From: Halanaerobiaceae bacterium ANBcell28
GTDB lineage: Bacteria; Bacillota; Halanaerobiia; Halanaerobiales; DTU029
Length of the DNA: 55,102 nt
Assembly (NCBI GenBank): GCA_037623315.1
Contig: JBBJJH010000023.1
Location: forward strand, 1-55,102
Direction of reading: 5' to 3'
Position numbers and translations under genes: made by a program. Within the stretch, counting starts at the first letter, position 1; each line of letters opens with the position of its first letter. Under the pieces are notes generated by a model. It made no database searches. It saw only the letters and a program-made list of their open reading frames with translations, and was not told where the DNA came from. Shown piece by piece: positions 9,801-18,609 of this stretch.

Positions 9801-10072
9801 GCGCAGGCTTTGTTGAGGTAGAGAAGGGTAGTTCTCGACTGGAGGTAATTAAGCATGCTGAAGATGGACGGTCAATAATAATGCGAATGTATGAACCATA
9901 TGGCGCTAGGGAATTAGTTTCTTTGAAGTTAAATTCGGAGATTAGAATTCAATCAGCCAGGATAGTCAATCTCCTGGAAAATCATCTGTCAAAGGAAATA
10001 AGCTTTAAGGATAATATTCTGAAGTTTAAAATGGAGCCTTTTGAAATAAAGACTATTAAGTTATTAATTTAG
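6854..10072 (+). CDS. Alpha-mannosidase, glycoside hydrolase family 38
   Basis: This retaining alpha-mannosidase of 1072 aa is typical of cytosolic GH38 enzymes. There is no signal peptide, so it would act on imported oligosaccharides. An N-terminal beta domain (about 1-220) precedes the catalytic barrel, which starts with the zinc-binding SCFGHAHIDIAWLWQFKET (about 222-240). The nucleophile aspartate lies in MWVEADTNIPGGESL near 300, followed by KLCWLPDVFGYTG and a third zinc-binding His in NQFHDIIPGTS near 570. The C-terminal half is the GH38 beta-sandwich region. It is the last gene of the operon that starts at 223. With NanE it points to mannose/ManNAc-containing glycans, for example N-glycan-like material; the exact linkage is not predictable. 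Confidence 0.9.
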   Translation: MNDILIEIKKEMIEDSYPITNWQKREAIYTGLKEYKYIGDWESFQIGDTWSEEEDTTTFFKATYLVPQEVKGKKVVLTIETGGEAALHINEDIYQGLDENHSDVFLDVEQYAGCEIDLLLEAALNRINKIYVPDPDYKHCFSLAELRIIKPEVETFYYNYLALKELSDTLKQRQEKEYNDINKIIERLELHFNKEDRNYVFLNKIYEEEIAALNKDESYFMSCFGHAHIDIAWLWQFKETLRKAGRSFSTAVRLMERYPEFNFIQSQPQLYLYIKNYYPALYAEIKKKIKQGQWQPEGGMWVEADTNIPGGESLVRQFLYGKKFIKEEFGFDSKLCWLPDVFGYTGSLPQIMKKAEIDYFMTSKISWNDTNEFPYSIFHWQGIDGSKVLTHIPRVILPFTYNGEVYADKVLKVKDNYQQQKEKNVFEYKFGDSSNYFKKDRVIPDDKLFYIYGYGDGGGGVTQEFIEKIKRFDKLSKMPRMKFSQPKQYFQELEKDIQEQNTKYPDWKGELYFEYHRGTYTSQAKTKLNNRRAELKIQNAEILSFLTGVASQSKIQELWQQILTNQFHDIIPGTSINEVYQDVDQIYQKVQQELDRIIEDGLNRLAKSKLNSNKFFPAAIIDNKSNNKGAKLLYDQDSDYLIVWNGLGYQRNSLVRINIKEKWRDNSLQFIDYSTEETLEYDLDSSRDIIDLYVKDVPAMGFRIIKVDSGPELSKYHENHSPGIDKNVIVENSYFKLTFNNGQMNSIYDKKRELELISADRCPNELQFFDDRPPRYQAWEQVAEFEEHRIDEDMELLDFYIKEYKLKKVISIKRKFRESIFKQDIILYRDFDRIDFDNHVDWKEREVMVKVAFPVNVNSDQARYEIAYGNLTRSTSNNTDYEKAQFEVPGHRWVDLSQPGLGISLLNNCKYGYDVKGNQIRLTLLKAPNYPDEKADYGLHHFTYSFYVHDGVFYQSKILEYAEDLTNSLLVQEIDPEEQILTSAGFVEVEKGSSRLEVIKHAEDGRSIIMRMYEPYGARELVSLKLNSEIRIQSARIVNLLENHLSKEISFKDNILKFKMEPFEIKTIKLLI

Positions 10073-10096
10073 AATAAGGAGCTATAATTTATCTAT

Positions 10097-10174
10097 CTTT
10101 AACTTGAATTTGACAAGTATTTTTATATTTTTCTTCTTTTAAATGGTGTTTACTTTGGTCAATTCAAGTTAAAG
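10097..10174. repeat. Long-armed inverted repeat in the mannosidase-nagB intergenic region
   Basis: CTTTAACTTGAATTTGAC (10097-10114) is the reverse complement of GTCAATTCAAGTTAAAG (10158-10174) apart from one extra T. A 43-base AT-rich loop separates the arms, and no T-run follows the right arm, so it is not a classic terminator. Each arm also contains a TTGAC- or TTCAAGTTAA-like core, so paired operator sites are an alternative to an RNA hairpin. The 10073-10485 interval holds no gene that I can see. Confidence 0.55.
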
Positions 10175-10406
10175 AATAAAATTCTAATCTTTTTAAAAAA
10201 CTTTTAAAAAGTCTTGAAAATATACTATTAATAATATATAATAGCAATATAGAATGTTTTACTGATATAAATTATGTGCTTTCACAATTATGGAAAATGG
10301 AAAGTGATTTTTTCTATTTTTATTTTATATGATTTGGTTAATTATATCCTATTTATATACTATAAAATTTAGTGGAAAAGTATGAAGGTGAAAAACAGAG
10401 TTTTTG

Positions 10407-10436
10407 TTGACATTTGCTTATTTTATCCAGTATACT
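10407..10436 (+). promoter_or_regulatory. Sigma-A promoter of nagB
   Basis: TTGACA (10407-10412) and TATACT (10431-10436) are 18 bp apart. The promoter lies inside a longer possible reading frame beginning at 10414, which shows that the true nagB start must be the downstream ATG at 10486. A second element, ACTTTTAAAAAGT at 10200-10212, lies about 200 bp upstream. Confidence 0.8.
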
Positions 10437-10485
10437 AGAAGTTATAAATGAAGTTTTAATACATATTTTAACAGGGAGTGGAAAT

Positions 10486-11214
10486 ATGCGAATAATAGTA
10501 GAGAAAGATTATCAAGCAATGAGTAAAAAGGCAGCTTTGTTATTGGCTGGCCAGATTGGTTTAAAACCTAATAGTGTAATTGGTTTGGCTACGGGTAGTA
10601 CACCACTGGGGATGTACGAAGAACTTATTTCAATGTATCGTAATGGAGATCTTGATTTCTCTGAAGTAACGACCTTTAATCTTGATGAGTATTATGGTTT
10701 GTCTGCTGATAATGACCAGAGCTATCATTTCTATATGCAGGAAAACTTTTTTAAGGATGTTAATATTAAAGCTGATAATATTCTTATTCCAGATGGAATG
10801 GCTAATAATGTTGAAAAAGAGTGTAAGGATTATGAGAATGAGATTAAGTCAAAAGGTGGTATAGATTTTCAGGTTCTTGGTATTGGTGCAAATGGTCATA
10901 TTGGGTTTAATGAACCAGATGAAAGGCTTAATGTAGCCACTAGTATAGTTGATCTAACAGAAGAGACTATATCTGATAATAGCAGATTTTTTGAGTCAAT
11001 GGATATGGTGCCTAAAAAAGCGATTTCCATGGGAATGGCAACAATTTTGAAGGCCAGACGTATTATACTTTTAGCAAGTGGTGAAAACAAGGCTGAAGCA
11101 ATAAAAGAAACTGTAAATGGTTTCATTAGTACTGATACTCCTTCATCTTTATTACAGACTCATCCTGATGTGACTCTAGTAATTGATGAAGCAGCAGCCA
11201 GCCTTATTAAATAA
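10486..11214 (+). CDS. nagB: Glucosamine-6-phosphate deaminase
   Basis: NagB converts GlcN-6-P to fructose-6-P and ammonia, the entry of amino sugars into glycolysis. The protein is 242 aa with all family landmarks: the phosphate loop GLATGSTPLGMYEEL, catalytic region FNLDEYYGL with the Asp-Glu pair, NGHIGFNEP with the catalytic His, and the C-terminal HPDVTLVIDEAA. The start is ATG 10486 (MRIIVEKDY), 5 nt after GGGAGTG; a reading frame extending upstream would include the promoter and is rejected. The gene is followed by a ROK repressor and an amino-sugar kinase, forming a hexosamine catabolic block. The allosteric C-terminal extension of the E. coli enzyme is not obvious, as in other short Firmicute forms. 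Confidence 0.95.
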   Translation: MRIIVEKDYQAMSKKAALLLAGQIGLKPNSVIGLATGSTPLGMYEELISMYRNGDLDFSEVTTFNLDEYYGLSADNDQSYHFYMQENFFKDVNIKADNILIPDGMANNVEKECKDYENEIKSKGGIDFQVLGIGANGHIGFNEPDERLNVATSIVDLTEETISDNSRFFESMDMVPKKAISMGMATILKARRIILLASGENKAEAIKETVNGFISTDTPSSLLQTHPDVTLVIDEAAASLIK

Positions 11215-11305
11215 GCTTGTATCAAAGAGTATACATGGATACTAAAGTAAATAAAATATCTATTTTTAATGAACTAATAAGTTTTAAAGAAAGGAGGCGG
11301 ACTTC

Positions 11306-12490
11306 ATGATAAAAAACACAAAAGACCTGACAAAACAGAACAAATATCTAATACTCAATGAAGTAATTGAGCGACAACCTGTATCCAGAAAAGAGTTGAG
11401 TCAGATTTTGGATTTATCTCATACGACAGTTTCTAATATCATAAAAGATTTGATAGTAGAAGGTTTGGTATGTGAAGCTGAGTATCGGGAATCTACTGGA
11501 GGCCGTCCTCCTAGATTATTAGAATTTAGGGGAAGTAATAAATATTTAATTTCTGTAGAAATGAGTTATACATATTTATCCTATGCTATTTATGATCTTG
11601 ATTTTAATATAAAGAAAAAAGAAAGCTGGGAAATAAAGGGTTTGACTGTACAAGAAATTATTAAAAAACTATATACAGCTACATTTTCTGATTATTTTGA
11701 AGAAGAGGATATAGATACCAGTGATATTATTGGAATTGGTATTTCTGTACCAGGTATTTATGATCAGAAGGAAGATGTATTAAAAGAAAGTATCAGTGAA
11801 ATATGGCAGGATATTAAACTTAAAGATGAATTTAATAAGTATTTTCAATTACCTCTATATATTGAAAATGACGCTAACCTTTCCACATATTATGAGTCAG
11901 TTTATGGTGTGGGAGTTGATGCTTTAAATCTTATCTATATCTTTATAGCAGAAGGAATAGGCTCTGGATTAGTTATCAATGGTAAGCTATATAAAGGATC
12001 TCATGGTCTTGCTGGTGAGATTAGCCATATAAACGTAAGTGAAGGTGATTATAACTGTTGTTGTGGAGCAAAGGGTTGTCTGGAAGTAATGGCTTCTATG
12101 TCAGCTATAAAAAGGGATGTAGTGAATGCTTTAAAAGAAGGTGCTGAGAGTTCTTTACAGAATGTTCCCTTTGAGCAATTAATGATAAAAGATATTGTCA
12201 AAGCATATAAAGAAAATGATAAGCTTGCTGTAAAAGTGATAAGAAAATCAATTGAATATCTATTAAAAACTCTTTCTAATCTACATAACTTTTTAGACCC
12301 AGATTTAATAATTATAGGTGATATCTATAATTTGTATGATAAAGAACTCATTATAGATATTAATGAGCAATTATCCACTCTATCTTCACAGAATAATAGT
12401 GCTAGAGTAGTACAGAGGACAGAAGAGGAAGATATTCAACTAAAGTCTACAGCAAAATATGTTTTTGATAAATGGAAATACACTGTTTGA
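11306..12490 (+). CDS. ROK-family transcriptional repressor (NagC/XylR type)
   Basis: This 394-aa protein combines an N-terminal winged helix-turn-helix (about 15-70, with SRKELSQILDLSHTTVSNII as recognition region) with a sugar-kinase-like ROK domain. ROK signatures visible are the zinc-binding CCCGAKGCLE near 255, GIGISVPG near 150, ENDANL, and GEISH. The presence of the DNA-binding domain argues for a repressor rather than a kinase. It lies between nagB and the amino-sugar kinase, so an effector such as GlcN-6-P, GlcNAc-6-P or the free sugar is likely. RBS AAAGGAGG precedes the ATG. Candidate binding sites are AT-rich palindromes near 10200 and 12537-12562, which is inference. Confidence 0.9.
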   Translation: MIKNTKDLTKQNKYLILNEVIERQPVSRKELSQILDLSHTTVSNIIKDLIVEGLVCEAEYRESTGGRPPRLLEFRGSNKYLISVEMSYTYLSYAIYDLDFNIKKKESWEIKGLTVQEIIKKLYTATFSDYFEEEDIDTSDIIGIGISVPGIYDQKEDVLKESISEIWQDIKLKDEFNKYFQLPLYIENDANLSTYYESVYGVGVDALNLIYIFIAEGIGSGLVINGKLYKGSHGLAGEISHINVSEGDYNCCCGAKGCLEVMASMSAIKRDVVNALKEGAESSLQNVPFEQLMIKDIVKAYKENDKLAVKVIRKSIEYLLKTLSNLHNFLDPDLIIIGDIYNLYDKELIIDINEQLSTLSSQNNSARVVQRTEEEDIQLKSTAKYVFDKWKYTV

Positions 12491-12536
12491 TTATAGCTAA
12501 GATTCTATATAATTGTGACAGTTGTTTTTCTTTAAA

Positions 12537-12562
12537 TACTTTTTAAAGGAGTTTTAAAAAGT
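12537..12562. promoter_or_regulatory. Possible operator: paired ACTTTTTAAA/TTTTAAAAAGT elements
   Basis: ACTTTTTAAA at 12538-12547 and GTTTTAAAAAGT at 12551-12562 sit just upstream of the kinase ribosome site. A related ACTTTTAAAAAGT is at 10200-10212 upstream of nagB, and both of the longer copies are followed within 1-2 bases by a TTGA. Shared motifs on both sides of the ROK gene suggest its operators. Oligo-T/oligo-A runs are common in this DNA, so the call is weak. Confidence 0.3.
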
Positions 12563-12596
12563 TGTTGATATATAAATTTTAAAAAGGAGGTTTTTT

Positions 12597-13616
12597 ATGA
12601 GATTATTTTTAGGAGTTGATGGTGGTGGAACAAGTACAGTATCATACTTATCTAATGAAAAGGGTCAAATCCTGGGTATTGGTAAAAGCGGACCTTCAAA
12701 TTATCACGTAGTAACTAGAGAAGGAGCTATGGAAGCGGTGTATAATTCTATAATAAAGGCATATAAAATGGCAAATATTAATCCAGAGCAAGGAAGTATT
12801 GAAATGGCCTGTTTTGGTCTGGCTGGTATTGATACTAAAAAAGATTATCAGATAATCTATCCCTTATTAAAGGGAAAAATCAATATGCTTAAAGATTTTA
12901 TTCTAGTAAATGACGCTTTTTTAGCTCTGGCTGCTGGAAATGAAGCTGCTGATGGTGTTGCATTGATTGCTGGTACTGGTTCGATTGCTGTTGGTATTAA
13001 TAAAGAAGGTGCCAGGAAAAGAGTAGGGGGTTGGGGGCATATCTTTGATGATCGAGGAAGTGGCTACAATATAGCAGTTAACGCATTACATGCTATTTTT
13101 CGAGAATATGATGGTCGTGGTGAAAAAACTTTATTGAGTAAATTGTTTTGTGAGCATCTTGGAGTTGAAAACCAAGAAGGTATTATTGAAAAAGTATATG
13201 TGGAAAAAATGAGTAGAACAGATATTGCTAAATTAGCCAAATTAGTGTTTCGAGCCAGTAACGAAGGTGATATGGTAGCAGTAAATATTCTCTGGCAGGC
13301 AGGTCTTGATCTGGCAGAATTAGTCTATAAGCTTATAATAGAACTAGATATAAATGATAAAAAACTTATTCTTCCACTATTTGGTGGTGTTTTTAAAAGC
13401 AAAAGTAAAATTTTATACAAAATTATTAAAAGTGAGTTGCAATATAAATTGGGTATTGCAAAAAAGGTTGAAAAAGTAGAATTGACTAGGCCAAATCTAC
13501 AGGCTCCTGCAGGTGCTTTACTCCTGGCTTTTGATACAACTGGTAATAAGGGGAAAGCTGAATTTCTTAATAATTTAAAAAGGGGGATTAATTATGTTGA
13601 AAAGAGTATTAGCTGA
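12597..13616 (+). CDS. Amino-sugar kinase, BadF/BadG/BcrA/BcrD ATPase family
   Basis: This is a sugar kinase of the ASKHA fold, 339 aa, phosphorylating GlcNAc or glucosamine at C6. Phosphate-1 loop GVDGGGTSTVSYL (6-18), a central ALIAGTGSIAVG near 125, the GGWGHIFDDRGSGY signature near 145, and the adenosine-site FGGVFKSK near 265 are all visible. The gene follows the ROK regulator and overlaps the start of the exo-glucosaminidase gene by 23 bp, so the two are probably co-translated. No nagA is visible near it, so a glucosamine kinase (GspK-like) feeding NagB directly would complete a pathway. GlcNAc kinase is equally compatible with the family. RBS AAAAAGGAGG. Confidence 0.87.
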   Translation: MRLFLGVDGGGTSTVSYLSNEKGQILGIGKSGPSNYHVVTREGAMEAVYNSIIKAYKMANINPEQGSIEMACFGLAGIDTKKDYQIIYPLLKGKINMLKDFILVNDAFLALAAGNEAADGVALIAGTGSIAVGINKEGARKRVGGWGHIFDDRGSGYNIAVNALHAIFREYDGRGEKTLLSKLFCEHLGVENQEGIIEKVYVEKMSRTDIAKLAKLVFRASNEGDMVAVNILWQAGLDLAELVYKLIIELDINDKKLILPLFGGVFKSKSKILYKIIKSELQYKLGIAKKVEKVELTRPNLQAPAGALLLAFDTTGNKGKAEFLNNLKRGINYVEKSIS

Positions 13617-16137
13617 TGGGTGGTTTATACAGTCTTCAGAGAAAGTAAGTGTTTTTGGGGAGAAGATTTCTACTGAAAAATATAATACTGATGAATGGTA
13701 TCCTGTAACTGTTCCTGGTACAGTTGTAGCAGGGCTTGTGGAAAATAATATTTATCTAGATCCCTATTATAACAAGAATATTAGCAGTATTCCAGGATAT
13801 AAACATGGTAAGGATAGTCTCTTTTCTAACCATTATAAACCTGATGATAGTCCATTTCGCCAATCCTGGTGGTATCGTAACAGATTTCAGGTTAGCAAAG
13901 ATTGGCAGGGAAAGAAGGTCTATCTGGAATTTAAGGGTATTAATTATGCAGCTAATATCTGGCTAAATGGTAAGAGGATAGCCGGTCAAGGTGAAGTTCA
14001 GGGAACATATAGATTGTATAAATTTGATATTAGTGACAATTTATATTTTTTTCAAGACAATGTTTTGGCTGTAGAAGTATTTTCTCCCGATGTAGATGAT
14101 TTAGCTATTACCTTTATAGATTGGTGTCCGGTACCACCTGATGATTCTATGGGAATTTGGCAAGACGTTTGTTTGCATCTTTCTGAAGATATATATATGG
14201 ATAATACTTATCTAAGGTCTGAAATATGTGACGATCATCAAACTGCAGAACTAACGGTGGTAACAGAATTATATAATGATACTCTAGATGAGAAAAAGGT
14301 AAAGCTTATTGGCGAAATTGATAATTTTGAATTTGAAAAAGAAGTCGTTATGGAGCCAAAAATGAAAAAAGTTGTGGAGATAAGTGTTGATGATTGTCCT
14401 GAATTAAAAATAGAGAACCCCAGACTCTGGTGGCCTTATCAGATGGGTAGTCCTGAAATGTATAATTTAAAACTTAAAGTTTTTCAGGATGATATTCTAT
14501 CAGATCAGCAAGAAGTTTCTTTTGGTATTCGGGAAATAAATTCATACTTAAATGAAAAAGGATCAAGGGTATTTGTAGTTAATGGAGAGGAAATACAATT
14601 GAGAGGGGCCGCCTGGGCACCTGATCTTATGTTAAGGCAATCAGAAATACAGGATCAAATTGATATTAACTACCTCAAAAATATGAATTTCAATACTGTA
14701 CGACTTGAAGGTAAACTAGCTACAGATAATTTTTGGGATCTTTGTGATAAAGAAGGGATAATAGTAATTGCTGGCTGGCCTTGTTGTAATCATTGGGAAA
14801 GGTGGTTTAAGTGGAAAGCTGAGGATTTGAGAGTTGCTGTAGAATCAATGACTTCACAAGTGAAGAGACTTCGCTCTCACCCTTCACTCATAGCATGGTT
14901 TTATGGTAGTGATTTTCCGCCTCCATATGAAGTAGAAAGAGAATACCTCCAGGTAATGAAAGATTGTTGCCCTGATATACCAGCAGTTTCCAGTGCTGCA
15001 GATAAGCCAGCTAAGTTGACTGGTGAACCTGGAGTGAAAATGTCTGGGCCTTATAGTTATATACCACCTCAATACTGGTATGATGAGAGTATGCCAGGAG
15101 TAGCTGGAAAGTTCAATACTGAAACAGGTCCAGATATGTGCCTGCCCCAATTTGATAGCTTGAAGCGTTTTCTTGAACCAGAAGAACTTGAAGTAGGTAG
15201 TGATGCTTGGAAGCTTCATGCCGGGCTGGCTGATTTTACAGATACTAGAGTACTTGAAAGAGTAATTGAAGGCAGGTTTGGTAAAGATCTAAACATAGAA
15301 GAATATCTTAAAGCTGCTCAACTTATAGGATATCAATCATGGAGGGCTATGTACGAGGCTCATTTTCGCAATTGGCCTGATGCTACTGGTGTAATTGGCT
15401 GGATGCTTAATAGCTCCTGGCCATCATTAATCTGGCAGCTATATGATTATTATAATCTACCTAATGGAGCGTTTTTTGGAAGTAAGAAAGCATGTGAACC
15501 CTTGCATTTACAGTTTGCCTATGATGACAATGCTGTATATTTAGCTAATCAGACTTTTAAAGATCTTGATGATTTAAAAGTTAGGGCAGTCCTTTATAAT
15601 AAAGATCTTGATATAAAGTTTTCCAGAGGAATGGATATTGAAAGCATTGGGAAGTATAACTCTAAATATCTTTTTGAAATACCAGCAGAATCTTTTGCTG
15701 AGGAACTTAGTTTTCTCTTCCTTTATTTAGAGGATGGAGATGGTTTAATAAGCAAAAATGTTTATTTCTTTCCTGCAGGGAATGATATATATGAAGAGGA
15801 TAGAGATGAAGATTGGTTTTATCGACCAGTCAAAGAATTTGGCAGTTTGAGAGAACTACGAGAGATTCCTGAAGCAGAACTAAATTTCGAATATAATTTT
15901 AGCAGAAAAGCTAATCATATGGAAATATACCTGGAACTTGAAAATAAGTCTCGAATTATCTCCTGTTTTAATCAAATTAAGATATATAATCAAAATAATG
16001 AAGTGGTGGCACCAGTATATTGGAGTGATAATTATATTTCACTTCTCCCTGGAGAAAAGGAAGTTATAAAGGGAATAATCAAAGAAAAGGAAGTAAAATC
16101 TATAGATGGCTTACAAGTGATGGTAGAGCGATTTTAG
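13594..16137 (+). CDS. GH2 exo-beta-D-glucosaminidase-like glycosidase (CsxA type)
   Basis: This 847-aa cytosolic family 2 glycoside hydrolase has a jelly-roll sugar-binding domain (about 1-200), immunoglobulin-like domain, catalytic barrel (about 300-620) and C-terminal beta domains. Although generic GH2 similarity would suggest beta-mannosidase, details match exo-glucosaminidases: YPVTVPGTVVAGLVENNIY at the start, a GSDFPPP segment where other GH2 enzymes have Asn-Glu, VKMSGPYSYIPPQYWY, and the nucleophile glutamate in FNTETGPDMCLP. It would release glucosamine from the non-reducing end of short chitosan-like chains. Pairing with an amino-sugar kinase (23-bp overlap) and NagB makes GlcN to GlcN-6-P to Fru-6-P a coherent route. 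No signal peptide, so oligosaccharide import is needed. Beta-mannosidase remains possible. Confidence 0.82.
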   Translation: MLKRVLADGWFIQSSEKVSVFGEKISTEKYNTDEWYPVTVPGTVVAGLVENNIYLDPYYNKNISSIPGYKHGKDSLFSNHYKPDDSPFRQSWWYRNRFQVSKDWQGKKVYLEFKGINYAANIWLNGKRIAGQGEVQGTYRLYKFDISDNLYFFQDNVLAVEVFSPDVDDLAITFIDWCPVPPDDSMGIWQDVCLHLSEDIYMDNTYLRSEICDDHQTAELTVVTELYNDTLDEKKVKLIGEIDNFEFEKEVVMEPKMKKVVEISVDDCPELKIENPRLWWPYQMGSPEMYNLKLKVFQDDILSDQQEVSFGIREINSYLNEKGSRVFVVNGEEIQLRGAAWAPDLMLRQSEIQDQIDINYLKNMNFNTVRLEGKLATDNFWDLCDKEGIIVIAGWPCCNHWERWFKWKAEDLRVAVESMTSQVKRLRSHPSLIAWFYGSDFPPPYEVEREYLQVMKDCCPDIPAVSSAADKPAKLTGEPGVKMSGPYSYIPPQYWYDESMPGVAGKFNTETGPDMCLPQFDSLKRFLEPEELEVGSDAWKLHAGLADFTDTRVLERVIEGRFGKDLNIEEYLKAAQLIGYQSWRAMYEAHFRNWPDATGVIGWMLNSSWPSLIWQLYDYYNLPNGAFFGSKKACEPLHLQFAYDDNAVYLANQTFKDLDDLKVRAVLYNKDLDIKFSRGMDIESIGKYNSKYLFEIPAESFAEELSFLFLYLEDGDGLISKNVYFFPAGNDIYEEDRDEDWFYRPVKEFGSLRELREIPEAELNFEYNFSRKANHMEIYLELENKSRIISCFNQIKIYNQNNEVVAPVYWSDNYISLLPGEKEVIKGIIKEKEVKSIDGLQVMVERF

Positions 16138-16140
16138 TTC

Positions 16141-16169
16141 TTGACTATTGCTAAGAAATATGCTAGAAT
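16141..16169 (+). promoter_or_regulatory. Sigma-A promoter of rplU-rpmA
   Basis: TTGACT (16141-16146) and TAGAAT (16164-16169) are 17 bp apart, 4 bases after the preceding glycosidase gene ends. It marks the boundary between the sugar locus and the ribosomal genes. Predicted transcription start about 16176. Confidence 0.75.
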
Positions 16170-16175
16170 TAATAC

Positions 16176-16293
16176 GTTGCGTTACCAAAACCGCATAGAA
16201 TAGGTTAAAAATGTCTTGATAATGCTGTTTAATCAGTGTTTATCTGATGGCTGCCTTGTTCTAGCGAGTCTTGAGGTAAGGGAGGTGTAAGTC
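16176..16293 (+). promoter_or_regulatory. rplU leader, candidate L21 autoregulatory element
   Basis: About 118 transcribed bases precede rplU. They contain a hairpin with TGCG (16178-16181) and CGCA arms around TTACCAAAAC, and a downstream segment ending in the ribosome site GGGAGGTG. Firmicute rplU genes often carry a structured L21 leader; the position fits, but I could not match the consensus confidently. Confidence 0.4.
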
Positions 16294-16605
16294 ATGTATG
16301 CTATTATAAAAACAGGTGGAAAACAATATAGAGTAGAAGAAGATCAAATTATAAAAGTAGAAAAGCTTCCAGTAGAAGCTGATGAAACTGTTGAGTTTGA
16401 TCAGGTTTTATCTGTGGTTGGTGATAGTGGAGCTAAGTTTGGGAAACCTTTATTAGAAGGTGCTAAAGTAACAGGTCGTGTACTTGAGCAAGGTAAAAAC
16501 AAGAAAATCATTGTTTTTAAATACAAAAGGAAAAAACGTTACCGTAAGAAAACCGGTCATCGTCAACCATATACAAAAGTTCTTATTGAGAGTATTGAAG
16601 CATAA
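16294..16605 (+). CDS. rplU: 50S ribosomal protein L21
   Basis: This is a component of the large ribosomal subunit that binds 23S rRNA, 103 aa. It starts with the universal [14 protein letters not shown] and ends in the basic family tail ([19 protein letters not shown]). It opens the conserved rplU-rpmA-obgE order. Unlike most Firmicutes, no gene for the ribosomal-processing cysteine protease (Prp/YsxB) sits between it and rpmA; only 79 bases separate them. Confidence 0.98.
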   Translation: MYAIIKTGGKQYRVEEDQIIKVEKLPVEADETVEFDQVLSVVGDSGAKFGKPLLEGAKVTGRVLEQGKNKKIIVFKYKRKKRYRKKTGHRQPYTKVLIESIEA

Positions 16606-16684
16606 GAGATTCGAATTCTGTTAAAATATATTTGAAATAATCAAGTTTAAGATTATAAAATTACATTATTTGGGGGTGGAGTAA

Positions 16685-16963
16685 ATGTCCAAGAAAAAAG
16701 GTGTAGGTAGTTCCAGGAATGGTCGCGATAGTGAGTCAAAGCGACTGGGAGTAAAAAGATTTGATGGTCAGTTTGTTTCTGCAGGTAGTATTCTGGTAAG
16801 GCAGAGAGGAACAAAATTTCATCCAGGTTTAAATGTTGGTAGAGGTTCAGATGACACCCTCTTTGCAAAAATAGACGGTATTGTTGCTTTTGAAAGAAAG
16901 GGTAAATCTTCCCGCCAGATTAGTGTTTATACTGATGAACAATATGATGCTATAGCTAACTAG
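16685..16963 (+). CDS. rpmA: 50S ribosomal protein L27
   Basis: This 92-aa large-subunit protein has an N-terminal tail that reaches the peptidyl transferase centre. The sequence begins [20 protein letters not shown], the mature-like form found in Gram-negative bacteria. The extension ending in FFA that Firmicute L27 normally carries and Prp removes is missing, matching the lack of a prp gene upstream. Core motifs [10 protein letters not shown] and [10 protein letters not shown] are intact. RBS GGGGGTGGA lies 4-13 bases before the ATG. A strong terminator follows. Confidence 0.98.
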   Translation: MSKKKGVGSSRNGRDSESKRLGVKRFDGQFVSAGSILVRQRGTKFHPGLNVGRGSDDTLFAKIDGIVAFERKGKSSRQISVYTDEQYDAIAN

Positions 16964-16998
16964 TAGTGTCTATTAAAGATATAAAGATGTAAAACTCT

Positions 16999-17025
16999 GC
17001 CCTCAGTACATACTGGGGGCTTTTT
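16999..17025 (+). terminator. Intrinsic terminator after rpmA
   Basis: GCCCTCAGTA (16999-17008) pairs with TACTGGGGGC (17011-17020) with one wobble, followed by five T. It ends the rplU-rpmA transcript and implies separate or read-through expression of obgE. Confidence 0.85.
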
Positions 17026-17065
17026 CATTATTTATTTTTAGAGAATTGGGTAATCTAAAACATAG

Positions 17066-18361
<1,296 letters not shown>

Positions 18362-18396
18362 AACTTTCAAAACTCTTATATTCTGATATTGGCTCC

Positions 18397-18532
18397 AGCT
18401 ATTTATATTAATTACACTTGTCGCTCACTTCAGCATCCTGCTTTCGTTCGCTGTCGAAAACAGACTTCCGTCCTCCGTAACTCCAGTCTGTTTTAAGAGT
18501 CGTTTCATTAATATAAATAGCTTTCGCAAGTG
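18397..18532. repeat. Nested palindromic, GC-richer element between obgE and yhbY (MITE-like)
   Basis: A perfect 16-bp inverted repeat, AGCTATTTATATTAAT (18397-18412) and its complement (18507-18522), encloses a GC-richer core. Inside it, AAAACAGACT (18457-18466) and AGTCTGTTTT (18485-18494) form a second perfect 10-bp stem. CACTTG (18415-18420) is also complementary to CAAGTG just outside the right arm (18527-18532). No reading frame or T-run is present. The base composition differs from the flanks, as in small non-autonomous mobile elements or extragenic palindromes. No second copy occurs in this window. Confidence 0.55.
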
Positions 18533-18609
18533 CAAATGATATAAACAAAGTAATTAAAGATGAAGAGTTTGAAAGTTTGTATTAGAAAAAAGGAAGGATG
18601 TGAAAGATA

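Noticed and set aside
13594-16137. Beta-mannosidase as the primary call for the GH2 enzyme
   Set aside because: The substitution of Asn-Glu by Ser-Asp at the acid/base region and the TETGP and YIPPQYWY segments fit exo-glucosaminidases better; kept only as an alternative.
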